From: Alphaproteobacteria bacterium
GTDB taxonomy: Bacteria; Pseudomonadota; Alphaproteobacteria; Sphingomonadales; Emcibacteraceae
Reading direction: 5' to 3'
Assembly (NCBI GenBank): GCA_030428615.1
Contig: JAUIDN010000001.1
Location: 62,001 to 126,000 of the forward strand
Length of the DNA: 64,000 nt
The notes under the pieces are model-generated. The model did no database searches. It was given only the letters and a program-made list of their open reading frames with translations, and was not told the DNA's origin. Position numbers and translations under genes: made by a program. Below are positions 9,564 to 18,564 of the stretch, in pieces; position 1 is the first letter of the stretch; the number at the start of each line of letters is the position of its first letter.

Positions 9564-11987
9564 TTAGCTTGGCGTCTTCAGTTGCTCAAGCAGGTTTTTA
9601 ACCTCTTCCAATTGATCAAATGGCTGACTTTGCGCCAGTTTAACAACTTCTTCAAATTCCCTCGCCGCAGCGGCGTCTCTATCACCCGCCATGTAACTCA
9701 TGCCCAAATGATATCTGAAAATAACATTCGTCGGCATTTGTTCCACTACATCCTGTAAAATGGATGTTGCTGACTGTATATCACCAACTTTATAATAAAT
9801 CCATCCAAGAGTATCCTTGAAATGCGGCACGGAAGACTGGCGAAACCTTTTGGCCAGTTCCTCTGCCCTTGCCATACTTTCCGCGTCTGTTCGATATTCG
9901 GACAACAAACTCGCCAGATTATTTACGACAATATCCATATTAGGGTTTTCAGCATACATCTCGTCATATATAGAAATTGCTGTCTCAAAATCGGCGTCTC
10001 GTTCGTAAATATTGGCTTTTATGAGCTGCAACCCAACTTTATTTTCCACTGTTTGCAACGCATCATTTATGGTCTTCAACGCTTCAGCATTATTTGACGA
10101 CCTTATGTAATGACTAACAAGATTCATATAGGCAGCATCCAATTTTGGATCGGCCATCGCTGCTTTTTCAAAGCTTGCAACCGCCTCGTCATTTTTCTGT
10201 TCAATAAGATACATTTGCCCTTTTAAAACAAGCGCCTGATAATTATTTTCGTCGTCTGCAAGCACACCATCCAAGAATTCCTGTGCTTCATCTATCTGAC
10301 CGGCACGTGCATAGGAAGCGATCAACGATGAAAGCGGCCTGCTTGAGCCGGGCGTGTTGAAATAAGCATTTCTAAAGGCAACGATGCTTTGTTCGTAATT
10401 TTGTTGCCCGGTCAGTGCCAATCCTTCAATTTGCGTCGCCAGAATTTCATCATTATCCAGCTCTTTTATGGCGTCAGCCACTTCTTGCGCACCCAGCCAG
10501 TTTTGACGCATAAGCCTTACCCGCGCCAGAGATCTTAACAGGTCAAGATGCCGCGGATTGGTATTAAGCACATCCACCAATACGTCCTCCGCCCGCGCAA
10601 CGGAAGATTGTTTTGTAAGAAAATCTGCGTAGGCAATCGCGACTTCAGGGTTATTTTCACTGTAGCGAAGCGCATCCGCCAAAGTGTCATCAGCAAGTTC
10701 GATTGAGCCGTTTAGCTCATATGCTCTTGCAAGCAGCAAAGAAGCACGTACAGAATCCGGCTTTTCGCTGAGCACAATACGCAGATCCTGAATGGCGTTG
10801 TCGTAATTATTTTCATTCAGATAAATAGAACCCCGCATTTCAAGCGCCTGTATATTTGCGGGATCAATTTCAAGAATCTGCTCAATAATTAGTGATGCCG
10901 CCTCATAATTCTGGTCGGCCATTTCAAGTTCGCCAATTTTAGCGCGCGCGATCAGCCCATCTTCCGAACTTCCGGTTCTTTCAACTATCTTTCCAAGGAC
11001 TTCGCGCGCCGCAGTTATTTCATCCCGACCAAGATAGAAATCAGCGAGCGCCAACTGGTACCTCACGACATCGGTGCCGCGTTGAATAAGGGCATTAAGT
11101 TCCGCCTCTGCCGCCGCCGGCCCTTTATAGGTGTTCAGGAAACGCACAACATCAATGTTTTTTTCGTAATTTGCTGTATCGCGTGCGGCAAGATTTCTCA
11201 TTTCCCGTTCGCCCGCATCAACATTTTCGTGTTTGACATAAAAATTTACAAATGCCATGCGAACTTCGTCGTCATCGGGAAAGGCATCGATTAGACTACT
11301 GAAAGTTTCCTCCGCCTTATCAATCTGACCCATCGTTTCATAGATCATGATCGTGATAAGCATAAGATCTTTATTTTGCGATGGATCTACGTTGCTTTGG
11401 TTGATATATGCGAGTGCGCCTTCATAATCGCGGTTGGAATATCTCTCCGCCGCCAAAATCTGAATGGCGCTAAGATTACCGGGCTCTATTTCAAGTGCCC
11501 TATTGGCAAAATCAAGTGCACCTTCGATGTCTTCAAGTTTCAAAAGTACCGCAGCACGAAGCGCGAGCACTTCCGGATTCTGATTATCAAGTAAAAGCGC
11601 CGTTTCGCTTATTTCAACGGCTTTATCCAGTTGCCCTACCATCATCATCAACGCGCCAAGGCGCACTTGTGCTTCAATATGTGTTGGTTCCAGCTCAATA
11701 ACCTTATTCAGTAAGATAATGACCTTTTCCCACTCCTCATTTTCTTCCTCAACCAGAGACATGCCGTACCATGCAGGGACAAAAGTATCGTCGATCTGTA
11801 GCGCATTTCTAAACTCAAGACTTGCTTTAACAATATCGTTTTCTTCAAGCAACTCCATGCCATTCTCGTAGTGCGATTGCTTTATTTCCTCAGGGGAACT
11901 GCAAGCCGCAAGCCCGACGAACATTGCTGTAAGTAGCAACGACCTTACCGGTGTTTTGAATTTTGAAGCTTGGTTATCTTTTGTCAT
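9564..11987 (-). CDS. prsT: PrsT-like TPR lipoprotein of exosortase system
   Basis: An 807-residue protein made almost entirely of tandem TPR units (for example ALDFANRALEIEPGNLSAI and AIQDLRIVLSEKPDS). The N-terminus is a lipoprotein signal with lipobox LAAC, modified Cys29, followed by SSPEE. This matches the PrsT family described for exosortase/PEP-CTERM loci, somewhat shorter than many members. It is likely anchored in the periplasmic leaflet of a membrane, where the TPR superhelix would scaffold EPS polymerisation or export. It is the second gene of the exosortase-TPR-ATPase operon, with 30- and 22-base gaps. Confidence 0.85.
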   Translation of the reverse strand: MTKDNQASKFKTPVRSLLLTAMFVGLAACSSPEEIKQSHYENGMELLEENDIVKASLEFRNALQIDDTFVPAWYGMSLVEEENEEWEKVIILLNKVIELEPTHIEAQVRLGALMMMVGQLDKAVEISETALLLDNQNPEVLALRAAVLLKLEDIEGALDFANRALEIEPGNLSAIQILAAERYSNRDYEGALAYINQSNVDPSQNKDLMLITIMIYETMGQIDKAEETFSSLIDAFPDDDEVRMAFVNFYVKHENVDAGEREMRNLAARDTANYEKNIDVVRFLNTYKGPAAAEAELNALIQRGTDVVRYQLALADFYLGRDEITAAREVLGKIVERTGSSEDGLIARAKIGELEMADQNYEAASLIIEQILEIDPANIQALEMRGSIYLNENNYDNAIQDLRIVLSEKPDSVRASLLLARAYELNGSIELADDTLADALRYSENNPEVAIAYADFLTKQSSVARAEDVLVDVLNTNPRHLDLLRSLARVRLMRQNWLGAQEVADAIKELDNDEILATQIEGLALTGQQNYEQSIVAFRNAYFNTPGSSRPLSSLIASYARAGQIDEAQEFLDGVLADDENNYQALVLKGQMYLIEQKNDEAVASFEKAAMADPKLDAAYMNLVSHYIRSSNNAEALKTINDALQTVENKVGLQLIKANIYERDADFETAISIYDEMYAENPNMDIVVNNLASLLSEYRTDAESMARAEELAKRFRQSSVPHFKDTLGWIYYKVGDIQSATSILQDVVEQMPTNVIFRYHLGMSYMAGDRDAAAAREFEEVVKLAQSQPFDQLEEVKNLLEQLKTPS

Positions 11988-12017
11988 GATGTTTGTCCAT
12001 ATTCATCTTCGTTAATC

Positions 12018-13580
12018 TTAACTTGGCAAATAATTCGGCAAGCTTGGTGAAATAATATTTATAAAACTTTTCAACCTGTCTTCCGCCGCAGCCATATCTT
12101 CATCGCCTAATATTGGTGTTGTAACCCGCACGAGCGAACCATCCGTCCTGTTCATAAAAATAGCGTCCTTAACCAAATGCCATTTCATAATATACTCATT
12201 CGAAATTTTACGGCCTCGTTGATCGAACCAGTAATATACCAACTGTCGTGCCCCGTTGCGTTCTATTATAACACGATTGACCGGTAAGGGCTCTTTTTCA
12301 CTGGCAACGTCGATTTCTATCCTGTCAAACTCGGTGATCAGCCACCCACCTCCGGGAATGCAGACACGCGGAGAGTGTGGCGATACCCCTTTGCGTTGCG
12401 ACGCATAATATGCCACATAAAGGTTTACCGGGCGATTAAGCGCGGGTGAGCGGTAATCGGCAAGAATATAATCGTCAAGCCCCAATGCCGTTTCCACATT
12501 ATTTTCCAAATATGACTTGCGGGATGGCCACCCGTCAACTTCGGCAGGGAATGACACAAAACGGAACCTGTCAGGTGTATTCTCAACCCGGTCCGTTACA
12601 TTTATGGTGAAAATCACGGCCGCTACAAGACAGGTCAACGATATCACAGCAGGTGCGAGACTGCGGCTTTTATCGGCATTATTATCAACCGCTACGGCCT
12701 TGACTTCCGGTAGATCGAACAGCTCGAAAAAGTCGCCACCCTTGCCTAACCGGATAAAAAGCCACACTTCGCCACAGAGAATTGCGGCACATGCCATGAA
12801 AATAACCCATCCTTCAAAATAGTGAAGTAGGCCATCCGCCATGCCCCCTCCCCAATATTCCACAAGCACACCCACCATGCCTATGCGGAAGCTATTCATT
12901 AAAATTGTGATTGGAATGGTCGACAGAAAAATAATTGCCCGCTGCCATAATGGCGCCTTGTAAAGATATGCTACCAGAAATCCAAGGCTCGTGAGCGGGT
13001 ACAGATAACGAAGGCCACTGCAAGCATCAACAACCTGAAGCTTATAACTCCCCAGATCAATCACATTACCTTCAAGAAAAACAGGGATACTGAAAATACG
13101 GATAAAAAACACCCCGAGTTCCGATGAAATAAGCTGCAAACGCCATGATAAAATTGAATCCAGAAAATAGGGCATTGGGATCGCGAAGAGCAAAAACAGA
13201 ATTGGCAGCAATGTCAACCGAAGTACGGGCATTCCCCCGAACACAAGCGCAATACCAATCAGAGACACAATAAATCCCGTCTGAACAAGGATAAAAATAG
13301 CACTCAATTCACCAACCAGCAGCATAAATGCAGAAAGCAGAATGACGGGAATTCCAACCCATGATGGCCTATCAATACTCGACATCAATGCGTCACGTCT
13401 GTCCCACAACATCCACAGCGAAATCAAAGGAATAAGAAACCCGTGGCTATATTCCTCCTGTCCCATCCAACGGCCGTATTGATTGGCAAGTCCCCCGCTG
13501 AACGCCACTAAACTGAACAAAAGAGATATACCCAGTAACAGGAAATGAAGCCCGTTAGGTTTTAAAATATTATTTTGCAT
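12018..13580 (-). CDS. Exosortase fused to EpsI domain
   Basis: A transpeptidase-like integral membrane enzyme that cleaves C-terminal PEP/VPLPA-CTERM sorting signals. Residues 1-290 are the multi-pass exosortase domain with the conserved EEYSHGFLIP motif and the catalytic trio Cys187 (DACSGLRYL), Arg232 (NSFRIG) and His253 (LLHYFEGW). Residues ~310-515 are a periplasmic EpsI domain (HSPRVCIPGGGW). With VPLPPA substrates at 34143-35306 it fits an XrtD/XrtA-type fusion; the subtype is not certain. The start has no strong Shine-Dalgarno. It is the first gene of its operon. Confidence 0.92.
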   Translation of the reverse strand: MQNNILKPNGLHFLLLGISLLFSLVAFSGGLANQYGRWMGQEEYSHGFLIPLISLWMLWDRRDALMSSIDRPSWVGIPVILLSAFMLLVGELSAIFILVQTGFIVSLIGIALVFGGMPVLRLTLLPILFLLFAIPMPYFLDSILSWRLQLISSELGVFFIRIFSIPVFLEGNVIDLGSYKLQVVDACSGLRYLYPLTSLGFLVAYLYKAPLWQRAIIFLSTIPITILMNSFRIGMVGVLVEYWGGGMADGLLHYFEGWVIFMACAAILCGEVWLFIRLGKGGDFFELFDLPEVKAVAVDNNADKSRSLAPAVISLTCLVAAVIFTINVTDRVENTPDRFRFVSFPAEVDGWPSRKSYLENNVETALGLDDYILADYRSPALNRPVNLYVAYYASQRKGVSPHSPRVCIPGGGWLITEFDRIEIDVASEKEPLPVNRVIIERNGARQLVYYWFDQRGRKISNEYIMKWHLVKDAIFMNRTDGSLVRVTTPILGDEDMAAAEDRLKSFINIISPSLPNYLPS

Positions 13581-13637
13581 ACTCTCAGAAATAACACTTA
13601 TCCATATATTTTATTATTGTTGTTAAATTTAAGTCGG

Positions 13638-13652
13638 ATTATCACAGATAAT
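13638..13652. promoter_or_regulatory. Short inverted repeat upstream of exosortase operon
   Basis: ATTATC-ACA-GATAAT is a perfect 6-bp inverted repeat about 60 bases upstream of the exosortase start codon, within an AT-rich 146-base gap. It could be an operator for the exosortase-prsT-ATPase operon. The arms are short, so chance is a serious alternative. Confidence 0.25.
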
Positions 13653-13726
13653 ACTTAAAAAACCGTGTATAATCCTTCACTTAAATTATCAACGAATACC
13701 CCTATTTATTTGATTTACTACCCTTT

Positions 13727-14821
13727 TTATTTTCCAGTGACCATAAAGCTTAGTTTATTGAGTTCAAGTATTTTTGCTATCTGTTTGCTTACCCCTATTA
13801 TACTCACTTGACGGTCAATTTCCGTCATTTTCTTCCACAGAATCAACAAAAGCCCCAGTGTCGACTGATCAATATATGTAACACCTTTCATATCTACGGT
13901 AAAATCACAGTTTTGTGTGACAAGTCTTTCAAACTCCACTCGGAGCTCCGGAGCAATTTTCTGCGTGAGACTCCCCTTAAGATTAATCAAATGATTGTCG
14001 TCATCCACGCTTATCCTGGGCGTTGAATAAGCGGGTTTATTCCTTATTATACGCCGGTAAGCCAGAACATTTGTGGCCAGTAATTTCAGAAACGATAACC
14101 CGTCGTGCCAATAACGACCAAACAGCCCTGGTTCTTCTTTTATGCGCCATAACCATTCAAGATGAAAGTTTTGTACCCAGTCCGGGGCCCTCTTAACGTT
14201 CCCTGCAATAAAATTTACCACGGCACCTAAATGGCTAATGACATTCGCATCGAGCTTAATGCGGTTTTTCTCGATCCACTCCTGACCTTTTGCAGCACCC
14301 AATGAAACAATTACAAAGTCAGGGTTAGCTTTGTTTATTTCATCAATAATCTCCGGCCTGCTCATTTCCTGAACCGTACCAAAGCCCGGGTTTAGATATC
14401 CAGCGCTAACCAACCCGCGCTTCTCTTCATTAAGGACTTTGTGAGCTTTTTCGGCAATTCCATCCTGTCCGCCAAAGAAAAACACCTTAATCGGTTTTTT
14501 GATGCAATCTTCATTACGCCTAAGGGCATCGATCAAACTGGAGCCGGCAACGCGTTCTCTGATCGGGATATCAAGAAGTTTGCACATGAAAACAATGGGC
14601 ATGCCATCTGCAATACTTAGATCTGAGTTAATCACGGAATCACGAAACGATTCATTTGCCTGCGCTGCAATAAGAAAATTCAGATTCGGTGTCGATATAA
14701 ACAGCTTTCTCTTTTCCGATATGGCATCAGTCACGGCCTTAACCGCACCATCCATATCAATCGCATCGAAACCAACGCCAAGAAGATTATAGAGATCGCG
14801 TTCAAAATCCCGGTTATCCAT
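13727..14821 (-). CDS. WecG/TagA (GT26) glycosyltransferase with C-terminal STAS domain
   Basis: Residues 1-250 match the WecG/TagA/CpsF family, which transfers a sugar (often ManNAc or a hexosamine) to a lipid-linked acceptor: STPNLNF near 43-49, the catalytic-site ADGMPIV at 71-77, and FFFGGQDG. Residues ~270-364 are a STAS fold (FTVDMKGVTYIDQSTLGL), which is not usual in this family. The phosphoacceptor position after the STAS Asp is Gln319. The frame is open to 14890, but the ATG at 14821 has a GGAG ribosome site and is preferred (364 residues). It overlaps the upstream GT2 stop by 8 bases. Confidence 0.85.
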   Translation of the reverse strand: MDNRDFERDLYNLLGVGFDAIDMDGAVKAVTDAISEKRKLFISTPNLNFLIAAQANESFRDSVINSDLSIADGMPIVFMCKLLDIPIRERVAGSSLIDALRRNEDCIKKPIKVFFFGGQDGIAEKAHKVLNEEKRGLVSAGYLNPGFGTVQEMSRPEIIDEINKANPDFVIVSLGAAKGQEWIEKNRIKLDANVISHLGAVVNFIAGNVKRAPDWVQNFHLEWLWRIKEEPGLFGRYWHDGLSFLKLLATNVLAYRRIIRNKPAYSTPRISVDDDNHLINLKGSLTQKIAPELRVEFERLVTQNCDFTVDMKGVTYIDQSTLGLLLILWKKMTEIDRQVSIIGVSKQIAKILELNKLSFMVTGK

Positions 14822-15746
14822 GATGACTTCTCCGCCACAAAGCTTCTTTCCGGTCGTTAATTTCCTGGATAGCTTTCTTTTTTCCGACAATCAATGCCCG
14901 GCGCTGATACCGCCTGATAAACTTAATCAGTGTCTTATCGGATTGCTGGTCGGCACCGCTCAACAAGCTTTTCAAATATCCCCACGCCATTGCCAAGCCG
15001 CCAACAATATATGGTGGGCGCATCATTCTATAGACAGCGGTTGCCATAAAATAGATGAAACTGCTGCCCATATAATACTGGCCAAACCCATGACGCATGC
15101 GGCCGGTTAATATACCCTTTTCGCTTGATCCCATCGGCCTTAAATGAATGAAACGGATGTCTTTCGCATCACTGCTTCGCGCAATCCAGCCCATAAACCG
15201 CGCGCGGTGACAATCAATCGCATCCCACATCACTTCGCGGACAAACCCGCCAATTTCCTCAAAACATTCGCGTCTGTAAAACTTTGATGCCCCAACACAC
15301 ATTTCATCGCCGCATTTCTCACTTATTTCCTCCCCATTGGAAATATAATATGGCTTGCCACTAAAGCAACCAAGACGGGGATTGTCTTCCATTTCTTTCA
15401 TTAGCAATTTAAAGTAATCCGGTGGCAGAATTAAATCCATATCCAGCTTACAGATATAATCATAGTCATTTGCATTGATCGTTTCATATCCGCGGTAAAA
15501 CGCTTCGATAACCCCTGGGCCAACGGCTCGTTTGCCTCGATCATCGTTCCTGATCACGCTGATCCAATTATATTTTCTGATATATTCTGCTATAATGTCT
15601 GGCGTTTCATCGGTGGACCCATCATCGACAATCACCCATTTAGCGGGTAAAACACTTTGCGCGACAACACTGTCCAGTGTTTTTCGCATGAAATCAGCTT
15701 CATTGCGGCAGGGAGAAATTATCAAATATGACATCTTGCTATTCAT
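14814..15746 (-). CDS. Family 2 glycosyltransferase
   Basis: A 310-residue GT-A enzyme with VDDGSTDETPD (nucleotide-sugar binding), the DXD-type KLDMDLILP motif and an acceptor-side region PYYISNGEE. The C-terminus has a hydrophobic segment (FIYFMATAVYRMM) suggesting membrane association. The frame is open to 15815, but the ATG at 15746 is preceded by GGAAGAGA at good spacing and slightly overlaps the previous gene, so it is chosen. It belongs to an operon of four transferases ending with the GT26-STAS gene. The donor sugar cannot be told. Confidence 0.85.
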   Translation of the reverse strand: MNSKMSYLIISPCRNEADFMRKTLDSVVAQSVLPAKWVIVDDGSTDETPDIIAEYIRKYNWISVIRNDDRGKRAVGPGVIEAFYRGYETINANDYDYICKLDMDLILPPDYFKLLMKEMEDNPRLGCFSGKPYYISNGEEISEKCGDEMCVGASKFYRRECFEEIGGFVREVMWDAIDCHRARFMGWIARSSDAKDIRFIHLRPMGSSEKGILTGRMRHGFGQYYMGSSFIYFMATAVYRMMRPPYIVGGLAMAWGYLKSLLSGADQQSDKTLIKFIRRYQRRALIVGKKKAIQEINDRKEALWRRSHHG

Positions 15747-16938
15747 TGAATATCTCTTCCAGCCGGTCAATATTGACATCTCGTCCGAACTCATCAACCA
15801 CATGCTTTGCCGCATTCTCGATCATTGACTGCTGTACGTCGCGTTCCAAAATGGCGTTTGCCAGAGCCTCCGCATTTTCCGGTTCAACCAACAGGCCTGT
15901 TTTCCGATCAATTACCAGTTCGGGGATACCGGAAATTTGGGTGGTGATTACTGGTACCCCGAGCATCATGGCCTCCATCAACACAACAGGAATACCGTCC
16001 ATATCGCCATTGCTGTCTATTTGGCACGCAAGAGCAAAAATATCAAATGATGACATCCACTCAGCCACCTTCGCATTCTCCAACGCTCCCACCATGGTAA
16101 TCTCATCCTGTAATCCTAAAGCGGCAATCTTGTTAATGATTTTTTCTTCCTGCGGACCATCACCCGCAATTGACAACGATATCGGCACACCCCTTTTTTT
16201 TAACATGCCGACCGCTTCAACCAACGTCAACATTCCTTTTTTTTCAACAAGTCTACCTAACGAACAGATTCTGATAACCTCACTTTTTGGTTTTGCTTTT
16301 TGGTCAAATTTGAGGTCCACACCGCACCGGACAACCCTTATTTTTTCGTCAGGCATCCCTATTTTTCTGAGGTAACGCCTATTAAACTCTGAAATGGTGA
16401 CAAAGTATTTTGCCCTTTCAGCTTTACGGGTAAGGAGCAACCCATGTTCAAAGATATCATTGGCATGCGATGTCACCGTGAATGGTATTCCGGTTATTGC
16501 AGAGGCATACATTGCCACTTGGCAAGGGACATTTGCAAAATGTACATGAATATGTTCCGTGCCGTTTTTAACAACAATCTGTGCTGCGCTGCAGGCCGCA
16601 AAAAATTGATAGATCAACTTATATGCACCCAGTTTAAAAATACCCACATTAATAAAATCTGAAATCAGCCACCCAAGCCCTTTGAAAAAACCAATCGGTT
16701 TTGTAAACAAGCAAATAAAAAACGAAAACAGAAATTGAATAAAACCTTCCCGATAAAGATAATGAACAGGCCCCATTCTGGCCGCAACATTTTCAGACAC
16801 GTTATCGGGTTTATGTATTGAAAGCGCATGAATCTTCGTACCACGCTCTCTTAAAGCAAAAATTTCGTTATAAACGAATGTTTCCGAAAGCGCGGGAATC
16901 GCAGGGGCGATGTATGTTATGACTTTTTTCTTCGTCAT
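15739..16938 (-). CDS. Family 4 glycosyltransferase
   Basis: A 399-residue GT-B retaining transferase of the GT4 type. The C-terminal donor domain shows VRICSLGRLVEKKGM, SIAGDGPQ and the E-X7-E region in VVLMEAMMLGVPVI. The N-terminal acceptor domain carries HVHFANVPCQVA. It resembles enzymes of colanic-acid-like gene clusters. It starts 3 bases after the acetyltransferase gene, and its end overlaps the next GT2 start. Confidence 0.88.
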   Translation of the reverse strand: MTKKKVITYIAPAIPALSETFVYNEIFALRERGTKIHALSIHKPDNVSENVAARMGPVHYLYREGFIQFLFSFFICLFTKPIGFFKGLGWLISDFINVGIFKLGAYKLIYQFFAACSAAQIVVKNGTEHIHVHFANVPCQVAMYASAITGIPFTVTSHANDIFEHGLLLTRKAERAKYFVTISEFNRRYLRKIGMPDEKIRVVRCGVDLKFDQKAKPKSEVIRICSLGRLVEKKGMLTLVEAVGMLKKRGVPISLSIAGDGPQEEKIINKIAALGLQDEITMVGALENAKVAEWMSSFDIFALACQIDSNGDMDGIPVVLMEAMMLGVPVITTQISGIPELVIDRKTGLLVEPENAEALANAILERDVQQSMIENAAKHVVDEFGRDVNIDRLEEIFNE

Positions 16939-16941
16939 ATT

Positions 16942-17454
16942 TCAGTTTTCTTTGTCTTTTACGGATCGGGCCGGTATGCCTACCACTGTGTCCCCCTGTT
17001 CCACATCTTTTAAAACTACGGCATTTGCCCCTATCCTACAATGATCACCGATTTTCACACGCCCGAGTATTTTCGCACCCGCGCCGATATCAACATGTCC
17101 GCCTACTTCCGGTACCTTCGCCTCTGTTCCCGCGCTCCCGATAGTGACCTGCTGAAAAATTAGACAGTTTGGCCCAATCACCACATTTGGATGAATTACA
17201 ATTCCATTTGGATGCGGAATAAGAAGCCCGCCGCCGATCCGGCAGGACAAATCAATCTCTGCCCCGGTCACCACAGACCAAAAGCGATGTGAAAGAACCC
17301 AGTATTTTTTATATATCATTCCAAAAAATCCAGTCTTTTCACTATCCAGTGCCTGATATTTCCGAATAGCACGAAGAAGACGCCGACCCGGATCCCAAAA
17401 TTTTCGCGGGCATTCTCTCTGCCAATCTGGACGCTCAGCCGATACTTCGGACAT
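16942..17454 (-). CDS. Serine acetyltransferase-like hexapeptide O-acetyltransferase
   Basis: A 170-residue left-handed beta-helix acetyltransferase. Hexapeptide repeats are visible from about residue 70 onward (IGGGLLIPHPNGIVIHP, then VVIGPNCLIFQQVTIGSAG and IGDHCRIGANAVVLKDV). It looks like serine O-acetyltransferases, but within EPS operons such proteins usually acetylate sugars. Its start shares one base with the stop of the upstream GT2, so it is tightly coupled. Likely role: acetyl-CoA-dependent O-acetylation of a repeat unit. Confidence 0.8.
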   Translation of the reverse strand: MSEVSAERPDWQRECPRKFWDPGRRLLRAIRKYQALDSEKTGFFGMIYKKYWVLSHRFWSVVTGAEIDLSCRIGGGLLIPHPNGIVIHPNVVIGPNCLIFQQVTIGSAGTEAKVPEVGGHVDIGAGAKILGRVKIGDHCRIGANAVVLKDVEQGDTVVGIPARSVKDKEN

Positions 17455-18446
17455 TAATCTGTCTCTTTCCTATTTTTATATTCTATAATGGTTTGCTGCT
17501 TTCCCGTTATTTTAGCGTAATGATACTTGAGAAATCCTAAAAATTCCGGAAATTTATCCAACACACAAAATATCGCAAATAACATCCGGTGTTTGGGCGC
17601 GTAAGGAATTGTAAGTTTTGTGTATATCCTAATCATTTGCAACGGGTAAGCCATGATCAGAAGTGATGCGATAACGGGCGATAAAAAAACTGATAAAATA
17701 ATTAAAGCGGGCAGCATTCCGCCCCAGAAAACCAGACTTCTTCGTGCTTTCTGCCAACGGCCCCATTCTTGTGCATTAGCGTATGAAAACCCCGTTCGAA
17801 CTGATCTGGTCCACCACTGGGCATAATTTGTGATGCCACTATCATGTCTGCCCATTTCGTTTTCAAGACATAAAAGTTTATACCCTTTCTGACGTATCCG
17901 TTGGTAAAATTCTGGCTCTTCACCTGCAATCAGATTTTCATTAAAACCACCGACTTTTTGAAAAATATCTGCCCTCACCGTGGCAATTCCGCCGCAGGAT
18001 TGAATTTCACCCGGTTTAATGTACCATCCAACGTCGGAAAGCAGGCGAAATACTGCACCCTGCCAGTTTACTTCCCTAAGGCGGCCGCAAACAACTGCAA
18101 CCTCCGCTCGGCAATCAAGCACTGAAACAGCGGAATTTATCCAACCCGGATTCAGATCACAATCACCATCAAGCATATGAACATACGATAAATCAGGTAT
18201 ATTTTCCGCTAACCATTTAAAACCGGCATTGCGCGCCCTTGCCGCGCTGAGCGGGCGCTCCGAACTTAATTCGATATAGGGAACAGCATTTGATTTCGCT
18301 ATTTCTATACTATTGTCAGATGATGCAGAATCAACATAAATAGCCCTAAGTCCGACTTTCTGAACCGATTTAATCGCGCGTTCAAGTCGCTCTCCTTCGT
18401 TTCTGCCAATAATGATAACGCCAACGCGGCTTAACATTTCCTCCAC
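17454..18446 (-). CDS. Family 2 glycosyltransferase
   Basis: A ~330-residue GT2 enzyme with IIIGRNEGERLERA, YVDSASSDNS and the DXD-like MLDGDCDLNP; acceptor-side residues include GEEPEFYQRI. Two hydrophobic stretches near the C-terminus (LPALIILSVFLSPVIASLLI) suggest a membrane anchor. The start is uncertain: GTG at 18446 has AAGG at good spacing, TTG at 18449 and ATG at 18437 are alternatives. It is the first gene of the transferase operon, 118 bases after the PP-loop genes; I see no clear terminator in that gap. Confidence 0.83.
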   Translation of the reverse strand: MEEMLSRVGVIIIGRNEGERLERAIKSVQKVGLRAIYVDSASSDNSIEIAKSNAVPYIELSSERPLSAARARNAGFKWLAENIPDLSYVHMLDGDCDLNPGWINSAVSVLDCRAEVAVVCGRLREVNWQGAVFRLLSDVGWYIKPGEIQSCGGIATVRADIFQKVGGFNENLIAGEEPEFYQRIRQKGYKLLCLENEMGRHDSGITNYAQWWTRSVRTGFSYANAQEWGRWQKARRSLVFWGGMLPALIILSVFLSPVIASLLIMAYPLQMIRIYTKLTIPYAPKHRMLFAIFCVLDKFPEFLGFLKYHYAKITGKQQTIIEYKNRKETD

Positions 18447-18564
18447 CAAGAACCTTTTTCGAAATCCAATTTATATTCGCACATTCTGTCTCTGAATTAT
18501 TTTTTGCATGGAACGATCCTGCACTGAAAATATATACTCCAGACGTTAATATATTGATACCGCT

